From contig NZ_CP059081.1 in assembly GCF_015602705.1 (NCBI RefSeq), positions 1,497,702 to 1,561,701 on the forward strand: DNA of 64,000 bases, written 5' to 3'. The position numbers and the translations under genes are program-made. The notes beneath the pieces were generated by a model. It was given only the letters and a program-made list of their open reading frames with translations. It was not told where the DNA came from and did not search any database. Within the stretch, counting starts at the first letter, position 1, and every line of letters starts with the position of its first letter. The DNA comes from Acinetobacter lwoffii. GTDB lineage: Bacteria > Pseudomonadota > Gammaproteobacteria > Pseudomonadales > Moraxellaceae. Shown piece by piece: positions 30,539 through 40,345 of this stretch.

Positions 30539-32575
30539 CTAGATTTCACGATCCGGGAACAGCGGACGTTTACCTGGGCTAATACGGTTAATATGTAGAT
30601 ACATCATATGGCGTTCATATTTATCCAGGATGTCATTGATCACCTGTTCCTTACTGTAACCGACCAGATCGTTTCCCTGAGAGCCTTCAAACAGATAACT
30701 TTCCAGACGATAGTAATAACGTTTGGTTCGTTTACCACGTGAACTGAAATTTGGCGTGTCATAGCGTACCGGCCATATTTCATAGACAAAGTTTTCTTCT
30801 TCATCGAGCTGAATGGTCAGATCCAGATGATACAGTTCAGGTTCTTCCTCCAGCGATTTTTCCTGAATATTGACTTGAATACCTTTGTCAATTAACTCGG
30901 TTGCAACGGCCTCAATGGCTGGTTTGCAAACATTGTCCAGCATGGTCCGCGTCTGGGACAGGCTTGGATGCAGCATGACCCGGCTCAGACGCTTCTTCCA
31001 GTTCAAAATATCCACATTACCGACCACAGGTGCCGCATTCAGACTGGTGCTTGCCTGACGAAAATCCTCCAGACGCAAGGACTTATAGAGTCCCGCCATC
31101 ACAAAGAAAATGACGAAACTAAAAGGCAGACCCATAATAATTGTGGTGTTCTGTAATGCTGTCACGCCATTCGCCATGAGCATTGCCAAAGTCAGCAAAC
31201 CGATGGCAATGGCCCAGAACACACTGAGCCAGCGCGGTGAATCATGCTCAATATTAGTGAATTTGGTCGTGAAATTTCCCAATACCAATGCCCCTGAATC
31301 CGCTGAGGTCACATAGAACAGCAAGCCGGTAATGGTGGCGACACCTGCAGTAAAGGTAAAGCCTGGATACTGCGCCAGCAGATCATAAAAACCATGTGCC
31401 GGATTTTCTAAAACTGTCGTAGCAAGTTGAGTATTACCATCAAAAATCACGCTGTATAAAGCACTGTTACCGAAAATAGACAACCAGGTCAGGGTAAATA
31501 ACAGAGGAATAACCAAAGTCCCGGTGACAAATTCACGAATGGTACGACCACGGGAAATACGGGCCAGGAACAGACCGACAAAAGGTGACCAGGCGATCCA
31601 CCATGCCCAGAAGAACAGGGTCCAGCTATTCATCCACTCTTTCGGTTGTTCAAAAGGAAAACTGGTTAAAGAAAGCTTCGGGAACTGGCTGATATAGTCA
31701 CCAAAATTCTGAATCAAGGCGGCTAATAAAAACTCGGTATTGCCTACAAACAGAATGAATAGCAGTAGCCCAATTGATACATAGATATTAATTTCAGACA
31801 GGATCCGGATGCCTTTATTGACACCGGCAGTGACTGAAATAATAGTAATAATCACGGCAACGGCGATGAGTGCAGTTTGAATCCAGATATTTTCTGGTAA
31901 ATCAAACAATACATGCAGGCCGTAATTTAATTGCACAACGCCAATCCCGCAGGTGGTGGCAATCCCGAAAATCGTGCCGAGTACTGCAGCCGTATCCACA
32001 GTATGGCCAATTGGACCATTAATTTTTTTTCCAAAAATAGGATAGAGTGCTGATCGGATGGTGAGCGGTAAATTATAGCGATAGCTGAAATAACCTAGCG
32101 CGACCCCAATCAGTGCATACATACTCCAGCCGGTTAAACCGTAGTGAAACAGGGTCCATACCATGGACTGGCGCGCAGCTTCGAAGGTTTCACCTTCGCC
32201 TACAGGCGGATTTATATAATGCGAAAGCGGTTCCGCCACTGAGAAAAACATCAGGTCAATCCCGATTCCGGCAGAAAATAGCATCGCCGACCAACTCAAC
32301 AGGCTAAATTCTGGCTTGGAATGTTTGGGGCCTAATTTAATCTCGCCATAACGGGAACAGGCGATAAAGACGATAAAAACCAGATACAGCGTTGCCGCTA
32401 GCAGGTAATACCAGCTAAAGGTACGACTGACCCAGTTTAAAATATTGATAATGACTTGATTGGCTTGTTCATTAAATAAAATGGTAATGATAGAAAACAG
32501 CAGAATAAGTGTCGCCGAAAAATAAAAAACTACTTTATTCAGACCATCTTGCATCTCTTCATTTTTCTTTTGCAT
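30539..32575 (-). CDS. betT: choline transporter BetT (BCCT family)
   Basis: This 678-residue inner-membrane carrier brings in choline for osmoprotection. Twelve helices are expected, with the BCCT hallmark WTLFFWAWWIAWSPFVGLF and the GTIFGIATTCGIG segment. A cytoplasmic C-terminal domain of roughly 170 residues (from about LNAAPVVGNVDILNWKKRL) is typical of the osmotically regulated BetT type. It is divergent from betIBA, and a 20-bp palindrome lies between the two. Confidence 0.93.
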   Translation of the reverse strand: MQKKNEEMQDGLNKVVFYFSATLILLFSIITILFNEQANQVIINILNWVSRTFSWYYLLAATLYLVFIVFIACSRYGEIKLGPKHSKPEFSLLSWSAMLFSAGIGIDLMFFSVAEPLSHYINPPVGEGETFEAARQSMVWTLFHYGLTGWSMYALIGVALGYFSYRYNLPLTIRSALYPIFGKKINGPIGHTVDTAAVLGTIFGIATTCGIGVVQLNYGLHVLFDLPENIWIQTALIAVAVIITIISVTAGVNKGIRILSEINIYVSIGLLLFILFVGNTEFLLAALIQNFGDYISQFPKLSLTSFPFEQPKEWMNSWTLFFWAWWIAWSPFVGLFLARISRGRTIREFVTGTLVIPLLFTLTWLSIFGNSALYSVIFDGNTQLATTVLENPAHGFYDLLAQYPGFTFTAGVATITGLLFYVTSADSGALVLGNFTTKFTNIEHDSPRWLSVFWAIAIGLLTLAMLMANGVTALQNTTIIMGLPFSFVIFFVMAGLYKSLRLEDFRQASTSLNAAPVVGNVDILNWKKRLSRVMLHPSLSQTRTMLDNVCKPAIEAVATELIDKGIQVNIQEKSLEEEPELYHLDLTIQLDEEENFVYEIWPVRYDTPNFSSRGKRTKRYYYRLESYLFEGSQGNDLVGYSKEQVINDILDKYERHMMYLHINRISPGKRPLFPDREI

Positions 32576-32726
32576 AAATCCATGACCATCGTGTTGTTGC
32601 CGGATGATCTACAGTGCAGTGTGATTTAAAAGCAAAAGCCTGCGGTAAAGCTTCCTTGTTTTCGTGAATTACAAACTTTTGCAAATCCAAAACAAACTGC
32701 GCTGTACATCAAGGGTGAGCTGGCAC

Positions 32727-32732
32727 TATAAT
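32727..32732 (+). promoter_or_regulatory. -10 box of the betI promoter
   Basis: TATAAT at 32727-32732 with TGTACA 18 bases upstream is a plausible sigma-70 promoter reading towards betI. The palindrome at 32738 would cover its start of transcription. Confidence 0.5.
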
Positions 32733-32737
32733 TTTTA

Positions 32738-32757
32738 TTAATTGAACGTTCAATTAA
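32738..32757. promoter_or_regulatory. probable BetI operator
   Basis: TTAATTGAACGTTCAATTAA is a perfect 20-bp palindrome in the betT-betI gap. It overlaps the expected start of the betI message, which suits a TetR-type repressor that is released by choline. Confidence 0.75.
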
Positions 32758-32845
32758 AAAAGCGTTTATGAATTGTTACATCATTCAGCTATTTGCTTTA
32801 GCAGAGTGACTTTCTATTGTTATATCCGTTATTCAGGTTAGTCTT

Positions 32846-33424
32846 ATGCCAAAAGTTGGTATGCAACCGATCCGTCGCCAGCAACTGATCGATGCCACCT
32901 TAGCTGCAGTGAATGAGCTAGGTTTTGCAGAAGCTTCAATTAGTCAGATTGCTCAGAGGGCAGGTGTCTCAACCGGCATCATAAGTCATTATTTTCAAGG
33001 TAAAAATGGCTTGATTGAAGCCACAATGCGTTACTTATTGCAGCAATTGGGTAAATCTGTTGCACAGATAAAGATACAGGTTGATGACTTACCGGAGCAG
33101 CGCTTGTTAGCGATCGTACGTGGTAATTTTGCTGCTCCACAAACGGACAAGGCGGCCATGAAAGTCTGGTTGGCGTTCTGGGCTAGCAGTTTGCACCAAC
33201 CTGAATTACACCGTTTACAGCAGATCAATCATTACCGTTTACATTCCAATCTTAAATACGAATTCATGAAAAAGTTAAATAAAGACCAGGCAGAGAAAGC
33301 CGCTCAAGGTCTGGCAGCATTGATTGACGGATTCTGGTTAAGAGGTGCTTTGGTAAATGGCGAAATTGACCCAGAACTGCCGATTGAACTGTGTAGTGAA
33401 TATATCCGGCAACAACTCAAATAA
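32846..33424 (+). CDS. betI: transcriptional repressor BetI (TetR family)
   Basis: The N-terminal helix-turn-helix ([34 protein letters not shown]) and the start [18 protein letters not shown] are typical of BetI, the choline-sensing repressor of the bet genes. It has 192 residues. It is the first gene of betI-betB-betA, with 21 bp to betB, and likely represses both its own operon and betT through the palindrome at 32738. Confidence 0.95.
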   Translation: MPKVGMQPIRRQQLIDATLAAVNELGFAEASISQIAQRAGVSTGIISHYFQGKNGLIEATMRYLLQQLGKSVAQIKIQVDDLPEQRLLAIVRGNFAAPQTDKAAMKVWLAFWASSLHQPELHRLQQINHYRLHSNLKYEFMKKLNKDQAEKAAQGLAALIDGFWLRGALVNGEIDPELPIELCSEYIRQQLK

Positions 33425-33445
33425 CCCACCTGCGAGGAAATTCCA

Positions 33446-34921
33446 TTGACAACATTCAAACTGCAACGTCCTTATATTCATGGACAATATGTCGATGCAA
33501 CGTCCAATAGCACGTTTCAAACGATTAATCCTGCAACAGGCGAAATTCTGGCAGACGTGCAGGTATGTACGCGAAAAGATATCGATCGTGCTGTTGAATC
33601 GGCACAACAAGGACAAAAAGTCTGGGCAGAAATGACGGCGATTCAACGTTCCCGTATTTTGAACAAGGCTGTTGCCATCCTCCGTGAACGTAATGACGAG
33701 CTGGCGCGTTTAGAAAGTCTCGACAGTGGTAAAGCTTTCAGTGAAACATCCACCGTCGATATTGCGACAGGTGCAGATGTACTCGAATACTATGCAGGTA
33801 TTTTGCCAGCATTAGAAGGCCAGCAAATCCCGCTCAGAAGCAGTTCGTTTGTTTATACTCGCCGTGAACCTTTGGGTGTGGTTGCCGGGATTGGTGCATG
33901 GAATTATCCGGTTCAAATTGCCTTATGGAAATCTGCACCTGCACTGGCAGCAGGCAATGCCATGATCTTTAAAGCCAGTGAAGTGACGCCTTTAACTGCA
34001 TTAAAACTGGCAGAAATTTATACTGAAGCAGGTGTGCCGCATGGCGTATTCAATGTGGTGACCGGCAGTGGTGAAATTGGTGGTTATCTGACTTCGCATC
34101 CTGATATTGCCAAAGTGTCGTTTACCGGTGGCGTTTCTACCGGCAAAAAGGTCATGGCGCAAGCTGCAAATTCTAGCCTGAAAGAAGTCACGATGGAGCT
34201 GGGCGGTAAGTCTCCGCTGATTATCTGTGAAGATGCCGATCTGAATCTGGCGGCAGATATTGCCATGATGGCCAACTTCTACAGTTCCGGTCAGGTCTGT
34301 ACCAATGGTACACGGGTATTTGTACCTTTAGCCTTGAAAGCAGAATTTGAAGAAAAGATTTTGCAACGTGTTGAACATATCCGTATGGGTGATCCACTTG
34401 ATCCTGAAACCAATTTCGGTCCGGTTTCCAGCTTTGAGCATATGGAAAAAGTGCTGGGTTATATCGAAAAAGGCAAGATAGAAGGGGCACGCCTATTATG
34501 TGGCGGCGGCCGTGCTAAGGATGAACAGTTTGTCCAAGGAGCTTATGTCCTGCCAACCGTATTTACCGACTGCCGTGATGACATGACCATTGTACGTGAA
34601 GAAATCTTCGGTCCAGTCATGAGCATCCTGAGTTATGACACCGAGCAAGAAGCCATTCGTCGTGCCAATGATACCGATTATGGTCTGGCTGCAGGTGTCG
34701 TCACACCAGACTTAGCCCGTGCACACCGAATTATTCATCAGGTAGAAGCGGGTATCTGCTGGATCAATACCTGGGGTGAATCGCCTGCAGAAATGCCTGT
34801 CGGTGGTTATAAACATTCCGGTGTTGGACGTGAAAATGGGCTTGTGACCTTGCAGCATTACACCCAGACCAAATCGGTTCAGGTCGAACTCAGTCCTTTC
34901 CAATCTGTATTTAGCGAATAA
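33446..34921 (+). CDS. betB: betaine aldehyde dehydrogenase BetB
   Basis: This cytoplasmic NAD(P)-dependent enzyme oxidises betaine aldehyde to glycine betaine. The 491 residues include [39 protein letters not shown], the catalytic Glu in TMELGGKSP and the catalytic Cys285 in [13 protein letters not shown]. The start is a TTG at 33446: GAGGAAA stands in front and the protein then begins [13 protein letters not shown], where BetB proteins normally begin; no suitable ATG lies near. Confidence 0.95.
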   Translation: MTTFKLQRPYIHGQYVDATSNSTFQTINPATGEILADVQVCTRKDIDRAVESAQQGQKVWAEMTAIQRSRILNKAVAILRERNDELARLESLDSGKAFSETSTVDIATGADVLEYYAGILPALEGQQIPLRSSSFVYTRREPLGVVAGIGAWNYPVQIALWKSAPALAAGNAMIFKASEVTPLTALKLAEIYTEAGVPHGVFNVVTGSGEIGGYLTSHPDIAKVSFTGGVSTGKKVMAQAANSSLKEVTMELGGKSPLIICEDADLNLAADIAMMANFYSSGQVCTNGTRVFVPLALKAEFEEKILQRVEHIRMGDPLDPETNFGPVSSFEHMEKVLGYIEKGKIEGARLLCGGGRAKDEQFVQGAYVLPTVFTDCRDDMTIVREEIFGPVMSILSYDTEQEAIRRANDTDYGLAAGVVTPDLARAHRIIHQVEAGICWINTWGESPAEMPVGGYKHSGVGRENGLVTLQHYTQTKSVQVELSPFQSVFSE

Positions 34922-34932
34922 GGGAGGATTGG

Positions 34933-36588
34933 ATGAATTACGACTATATTATTATCGGTGCGGGCTCTGCGGGTAATGTTCTGGCAGCGCGTTTAACTGA
35001 AGATCCAGATACTAAGGTGCTATTACTTGAGGCAGGTGGCCCGGACTATCGTCTGGATTTTAGAACCCAGATGCCGGCTGCTTTAGCTTATCCTTTACAA
35101 GGACGTCGTTATAACTGGGCCTATCTGACCGATCCAGAACCCCACATGAACAATCGCCGTATGGAATGCGGCCGTGGTAAAGGTCTGGGCGGATCTTCAC
35201 TGATTAATGGCATGTGCTATATCCGTGGTAATGCTATGGATCTTGAACAGTGGGCCAGCCTGAAGGGGCTAGAACACTGGAGCTATGCTGAATGTCTGCC
35301 GTATTATAAAAAAGCTGAAACCCGCGATATTGGCGGCAATGACTATCATGGCGATTCAGGCCCGGTTTCAGTCGCAACGCCTAAGAATGGTAATAATGAG
35401 CTGTTTCATGCCATGGTCGAAGCTGGGGTTCAAGCCGGTTATCCACGTACCGATGATCTGAACGGTTACCAACAGGAAGGCTTCGGTCCTATGGATCGAA
35501 CTGTGACGCCGCAAGGCCGTCGTTCCAGTACAGCACGTGGTTATCTGGACATGGCCAAAGGTCGCGACAACCTGACCATTATTACTCATGCCATGACCAA
35601 TAGAATTCTGTTTAACCAGAAACAGGCGATAGGTGTAGAGTATTTCGAGGGGCAAAATACCTTGCAGCCGATTCAGGTGTTTGCCGATCGTGAAGTGCTA
35701 CTTTGTGCTGGTGCAATTGCATCACCGCAAATCCTGCAACGTTCTGGTGTGGGTTCGGCTGAACTGTTAAAAAGTCTGGATATTCCTGTAGTTCAGGATT
35801 TACCGGGAGTGGGTGAAAACCTGCAAGACCATCTGGAAATGTACTTGCAATATCAGTGCAAAAAACCGGTGAGCTTATATCCGGCTTTGAAATGGTATAA
35901 CCAGCCGATGATTGGGGCAGAATGGTTATTTTTGGGTAAGGGCATTGGCGCGAGCAATCAGTTTGAAGCAGGTGGTTTTATCCGCTCTTCAGATGAATTT
36001 GAATGGCCGAATATTCAGTATCACTTTTTACCGATTGCGATTAACTACAATGGCACCAATGCCATTCATGAGCATGGTTTTCAAGCTCATGTTGGTTCAA
36101 TGCGTTCGCCGTCACGTGGCCGTGTTCGTCTGAAATCCAAAGACCCGTTTGAGCATCCAAGTATTCTGTTTAATTATATGAGTACCGAGCAGGACTGGCG
36201 TGAATTCCGTGATGCCATCCGCATTACCCGGGAAATTATGCATCAGCCAGCATTGGATCCCTATCGTGGTGAAGAAATCAGTCCGGGAAAACATCTACAA
36301 ACAGATGCTGAAATTGATGAATTTGTTCGTAATCATGCAGAAACCGCGTATCATCCATCGTGTAGCTGTAAAATGGGTGAGGATGACATGGCGGTTGTCG
36401 ATGGTTATGGACGCGTACATGAAATGCAGGGTCTGCGTGTGATTGATGCCTCGATAATGCCTTTGATCATTACCGGTAACCTCAATGCAACTACGATTAT
36501 GATCGCTGAAAAACTGGCAGACCATATTCGTGGCAAACCTGCTCTTGCGCCTTCATCGGCACCTTTTTACAAGGCGCCTCGCGCTTAA
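34933..36588 (+). CDS. betA: choline dehydrogenase BetA
   Basis: This FAD enzyme of the GMC family oxidises choline to betaine aldehyde at the membrane. The N-terminal nucleotide fold [17 protein letters not shown], the [20 protein letters not shown] signature and the C-terminal active-site region [11 protein letters not shown] with [12 protein letters not shown] are all seen. It has 551 residues. GGGAGG precedes the ATG, 11 bp after betB. Confidence 0.95.
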   Translation: MNYDYIIIGAGSAGNVLAARLTEDPDTKVLLLEAGGPDYRLDFRTQMPAALAYPLQGRRYNWAYLTDPEPHMNNRRMECGRGKGLGGSSLINGMCYIRGNAMDLEQWASLKGLEHWSYAECLPYYKKAETRDIGGNDYHGDSGPVSVATPKNGNNELFHAMVEAGVQAGYPRTDDLNGYQQEGFGPMDRTVTPQGRRSSTARGYLDMAKGRDNLTIITHAMTNRILFNQKQAIGVEYFEGQNTLQPIQVFADREVLLCAGAIASPQILQRSGVGSAELLKSLDIPVVQDLPGVGENLQDHLEMYLQYQCKKPVSLYPALKWYNQPMIGAEWLFLGKGIGASNQFEAGGFIRSSDEFEWPNIQYHFLPIAINYNGTNAIHEHGFQAHVGSMRSPSRGRVRLKSKDPFEHPSILFNYMSTEQDWREFRDAIRITREIMHQPALDPYRGEEISPGKHLQTDAEIDEFVRNHAETAYHPSCSCKMGEDDMAVVDGYGRVHEMQGLRVIDASIMPLIITGNLNATTIMIAEKLADHIRGKPALAPSSAPFYKAPRA

Positions 36589-36654
36589 ATCATGGTTTTA
36601 TTCCTGTCATCTGGCAAAGCAGGAGTAAAACGAATTTCAATTTTTTCCCAAAGC

Positions 36655-36697
36655 CGGAGATAAAACCTCGACTGCTGTCGTTTTATCTCCGCTTTAC
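36655..36697 (+). terminator. terminator after betA
   Basis: CGGAGATAAAAC and GTTTTATCTCCG form a 12-bp stem, followed by CTTTACTT. The T-run is modest. It ends about 20 bp before the next gene. Confidence 0.7.
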
Positions 36698-36715
36698 TTA
36701 ATACATTTATATTTT

Positions 36716-37486
36716 ATGAAAATATTCAATCAAACAGTGCTGTTTGGCTGTGCTGCTGTTTCAAGTTTTTACTGTTATGCCGATGATGCGGAAGTAAAAC
36801 AAATAGAAGCAAGCGGAAACTTGAGTGTGGTCTCCAAATACGTCTCCCGCGGTTTGACCAATGCGCCTGAAAATGATGATGTTGCTGTACAGGCTGCATT
36901 GAATCTGGCTTATGGTAATTTTTATGTCGGATATTGGGGATCTACGCTTGGATACTCTTATGCAGAAGTGCAGGGGCGTCAGGGACATCGTTCAGACAAA
37001 TTCGAGCATAACTTTCTGCTGGGTTATACCCATAGCAGCGAAAATTATGATTGGGATCTATGGAACGCAACCTATTATTATCCGGGCGGCAAGCATACTA
37101 CCGGAAATGAGCTGGGTTTAAATATAAGTCGTGCATTGAATGATCAGACCAGTATTGGCGCCAGTGTATCGACCTATCTGTATGATGTGGCTTATGCCAA
37201 TCAGGGCGATACTTTTTATACGCTTAACCTGAATCATCAGTTGAATGATCGCCTGAATGCCAGCGTTACGGCAGCGGGAAGCTATTTTAACGATGAAGGC
37301 AAATATGAGGGCGGTGAACTGGGCGATACTGAAAAGCAGTTTGCCTTTCGTTATGCTTCTGCCGGACTCAGTTATGCGCTTCTGCCCCAAGTAAGTTTAT
37401 CGGGTGAGTATATCTTTGGAGGTTACGACCGCTATGATGACAAGCAGCGTAATCTTGCAGTAGTTGCACTGAGTTATGATTTTTAA
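36716..37486 (+). CDS. TorF-family putative porin
   Basis: This outer membrane protein has 256 residues. A signal peptide (FNQTVLFGCAAVSSFYCYA, cleavage before DDA) is followed by NLSVVSKYVSRGLTNAPENDD, the hallmark of the TorF/TIGR02001 family, and by alternating aromatic strands that end in YDF. The role of this family is not firmly known. No ribosome site of good quality is seen before the ATG. It stands alone between betA and the YcaO fusion. Confidence 0.8.
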   Translation: MKIFNQTVLFGCAAVSSFYCYADDAEVKQIEASGNLSVVSKYVSRGLTNAPENDDVAVQAALNLAYGNFYVGYWGSTLGYSYAEVQGRQGHRSDKFEHNFLLGYTHSSENYDWDLWNATYYYPGGKHTTGNELGLNISRALNDQTSIGASVSTYLYDVAYANQGDTFYTLNLNHQLNDRLNASVTAAGSYFNDEGKYEGGELGDTEKQFAFRYASAGLSYALLPQVSLSGEYIFGGYDRYDDKQRNLAVVALSYDF

Positions 37487-37827
37487 AATTATGAAATCAT
37501 TCAGACTAGGCGGGTGAAAATCTGCCTTATCTGCAACTTTGATTAATAGCATAAGCCATGACTGGAAGTGGATTCATGCTCCGGCAGCTCAGGAAAGACT
37601 GAGGATCTGGTTTAATCTGCCAGAATTTCAGACAAATATTATCAATTTCATAAAATAATTCTATAATAGCGCCCATTCTCGGCAGCGTTATCCAGACACT
37701 TAGTCAAATGGCATAACCTGACCATTTTCTATTTTTCATTCAAGTTCTCCTCCGTGAACCGGCTTGTATATTCAGATTCAGCATCTTATCTGTCCGTGAC
37801 GGCACATAAGAATATTTAGGTATCCAC

Positions 37828-40029
37828 ATGGAAATTAAGGTCAATTATCTCGATAATCTTCGTCAGGAAGCCAAGTTCGATGACTTCACGGTAATCGCCG
37901 ATCAGCCGATCCGCTATAAAGGCGATGGTTCGGCACCCGGCCCATTCGATTATTTTCTGGCGTCATCAGCACTTTGTGCGGCTTATTTTGTCAAAGTCTA
38001 TTGCGCAGCACGTGACATTCCGACTGATAATATCCGCCTTTCGCAAAACAATATTGTTGATCCTGAAAACCGCTATAAACAGATTTTTAAAATTCAGGTG
38101 GAACTACCGGCTGATATTTCTGAAAAAGACCGCCAGGGAATTTTACGTTCGATCGACCGTTGTACCGTCAAAAAAGTAATTCAAACCGGTCCTGAATTCG
38201 TCATTGAAGAAGTAGAAAGTATCGATGCGGATGCTCAAGCCTTGTTAATGCCAAGTCTGGCTTCTGATCATACGACTTTCATTCCGGGCAAAGACCTTCC
38301 ACTGGAAGAAACCATTGCCAATATGTCTGCCATTCTGGCAGGCCTCGGCATGAAGATTGAAATTGCATCTTGGCGTAATATCGTGCCGAATGTCTGGTCA
38401 TTGCATATCCGGGATGCGCAGTCACCAATGTGCTTTACCAATGGTAAGGGCTCAACCAAAGAAAGTGCACTGGCATCTGCTTTAGGTGAATTTATTGAGC
38501 GTCTGAACTGTAACTTCTTTTATAACGACCAGTTCTGGGGTGAAGATATTGCCAATGCAGAATTTGTGCATTATCCAGATGAAAAGTGGTTCCAGCCAGG
38601 TCCGAAAGGCGAATTACCAGCAGAAGTTTTAGATGAACATACCCGTGAAATTTATGATCCTGAAGATGAGCTATTGGGTACCCATCTTTATGATACCAAT
38701 TCGGGAAACAAGGCTCGTGGTATCTGTTCATTGCCATTTGTACGTCAATCTGATGGTGAAACCGTTTATTTCCCGTCCAATCTGATCGAAAACCTTTACT
38801 TAAGTAACGGGATGAGTGCCGGCAATACCTTAGCTGAAGCGCAAGTACAATGTCTGTCTGAAATTTTTGAGCGTGCTGTTAAACGTGAAATTCTGGAAGG
38901 TGAACTTGCACTACCGGATGTGCCTGAACAGGTTCTGGCAAAATATCCAAAAATTGTTGAAGGTATTAAAGGTCTGGAAGAACAGGGCTTCCCGGTTCTG
39001 GTCAAGGATGCTTCTTTAGGCGGTCAGTTCCCGGTCATGTGTGTCACCTTGATGAACCCACGTACTGGCGGTGTATTTGCCTCATTTGGTGCCCATCCAA
39101 ACTTTGAAGTGGCATTAGAACGCAGTCTGACTGAGCTTTTACAAGGCCGTAGTTTTGAAGGTCTGAATGATCTGCCAAAACCAACCTTTAGCAGTAACGC
39201 CGTGACTGAACCAAATAACTTCGTCGAACATTTTATCGACTCAAGCGGTGTGGTGTCTTGGCGTTTCTTCAGCGCGAAATCAGATTATGATTTTATCGAG
39301 TGGGATTTCACGAATAACGGTCAAAATTCGAATGCGGACGAAGCTCAGGAATTATTCACGATTCTGGAAGACATGGGCCATGAAGTTTATATGGCGGTGT
39401 ATCAGCATTTAGGAGCCACGGCTTGCCGTATTCTAGTACCGGGCTATTCGGAAATTTATCTGGTAGAAGATCTGGTCTGGGACAATACTAATAAGGCGCT
39501 TTTATACCGTGAAGAAATCCTGAATCTGCACTGTCTGGATGATGAACAACTGGAAGCACTGGTTGAGCGTCTGGAAGAAGCAGATGAGGATGACTATACC
39601 GAAATCAAAACCTTGATCGGTATCGAGTTCGATGAAAATACTGAATGGGGCCAACTCACTATTCTTGAACTGAAACTGCTGATTTATGTGGCTTTGCAGC
39701 AATTTGAAGAAGCCAAAGATCTGGTTGAGCAGTTCCTGCAGTTCAATACCAATACCGTTGAACGTGGCCTGTTCTACCAGTGCATGAATGTCGTTCTGGA
39801 AGTCATTCTGGATGATGAAATGGAACTGGAAGATTATGAACACAACTTCCGTCGTATGTTTGGTGATGCCCGTATGGATGCCGTTTTATGTTCAATTGAA
39901 GGAACAGTCCGTTTCTATGGTTTGACCGAAACCAACATGCAGCTTGAAGGGCTGGATCGTCATCTACGTTTAATTGACAGCTATAAGAAATTGCATGCAG
40001 CGCGTGCCAAGTTTGTGGCTCAGCAATAA
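37828..40029 (+). CDS. ycaO: OsmC-YcaO fusion protein
   Basis: Residues 1-135 are an OsmC/Ohr-like domain with the two expected Cys positions (SSALCAAYF and SIDRCTVKK). Residues about 148-560 are YcaO (TFIPGKDLPLEETIANM, SLHIRDAQSPMCFTNGKGSTKESALASALGE, SNGMSAGNTLAEAQVQCLSEIFERAV), an ATP-dependent cyclodehydratase fold that also acts as helper for ribosomal protein S12 methylthiolation. A helical TPR-like region fills the C-terminus. The parts after residue 148 align by eye with E. coli YcaO, which lacks OsmC. The molecular role of the fusion is not known. The preceding 340 bp gap has a TATAAT-like box near 37662 but no gene. Confidence 0.88.
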   Translation: MEIKVNYLDNLRQEAKFDDFTVIADQPIRYKGDGSAPGPFDYFLASSALCAAYFVKVYCAARDIPTDNIRLSQNNIVDPENRYKQIFKIQVELPADISEKDRQGILRSIDRCTVKKVIQTGPEFVIEEVESIDADAQALLMPSLASDHTTFIPGKDLPLEETIANMSAILAGLGMKIEIASWRNIVPNVWSLHIRDAQSPMCFTNGKGSTKESALASALGEFIERLNCNFFYNDQFWGEDIANAEFVHYPDEKWFQPGPKGELPAEVLDEHTREIYDPEDELLGTHLYDTNSGNKARGICSLPFVRQSDGETVYFPSNLIENLYLSNGMSAGNTLAEAQVQCLSEIFERAVKREILEGELALPDVPEQVLAKYPKIVEGIKGLEEQGFPVLVKDASLGGQFPVMCVTLMNPRTGGVFASFGAHPNFEVALERSLTELLQGRSFEGLNDLPKPTFSSNAVTEPNNFVEHFIDSSGVVSWRFFSAKSDYDFIEWDFTNNGQNSNADEAQELFTILEDMGHEVYMAVYQHLGATACRILVPGYSEIYLVEDLVWDNTNKALLYREEILNLHCLDDEQLEALVERLEEADEDDYTEIKTLIGIEFDENTEWGQLTILELKLLIYVALQQFEEAKDLVEQFLQFNTNTVERGLFYQCMNVVLEVILDDEMELEDYEHNFRRMFGDARMDAVLCSIEGTVRFYGLTETNMQLEGLDRHLRLIDSYKKLHAARAKFVAQQ

Positions 40030-40076
40030 TCCATAGAAGAATGACTAAAATTTTTCGTCATTTGTTTTAAATCTTA

Positions 40077-40113
40077 AAAAATGGCTTACTCGGTTTCGAG
40101 TAGGCCATTTTTA
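40077..40113 (+). terminator. terminator after the OsmC-YcaO gene
   Basis: AAAAATGGC and GCCATTTTT, with TACTCG and CGAGTA inside, form a long stem around GTTT. It lies 48 bp beyond the stop codon. Confidence 0.88.
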
Positions 40114-40140
40114 TCTCTGACCCTATATGCAATCTTTTCT

Positions 40141-40208
40141 ATTTTTCTATTTTTCTATTTTTCTATTTTTCTATTTTTCTATTTTTCTATTTTTCTATTT
40201 TTCTATTT
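40141..40208. repeat. octamer tandem repeat (ATTTTTCT)n
   Basis: Eight perfect copies of ATTTTTCT (40141-40204) are followed by a half copy, with a degenerate copy in front. It lies between two convergent genes, so slippage here would change only 3' untranslated sequence. No other gene is seen in 40030-40345. Confidence 0.95.
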
Positions 40209-40345
40209 GAAAATTTATTAATCCCAGCTCCCGAGGGAACTGGAATTACCTAAAAAATTAAAGTGAAGTGTTAATACTAACTGCTTCAAGATTGGGTATG
40301 TGAATGTAAGAAATAGATGTATTTTTCTCATTCACAGGAACTACC

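Noticed and set aside
37828..40029. RiPP (thiazole/oxazole peptide) biosynthesis cluster around YcaO
   Set aside because: There is no precursor peptide, dehydrogenase or exporter nearby, and the protein matches the S12-associated YcaO type fused to OsmC.
40141..40208. Possible CRISPR array
   Set aside because: The units are identical octamers in direct contact without spacers; it is a simple tandem repeat, as is 49025-49064.
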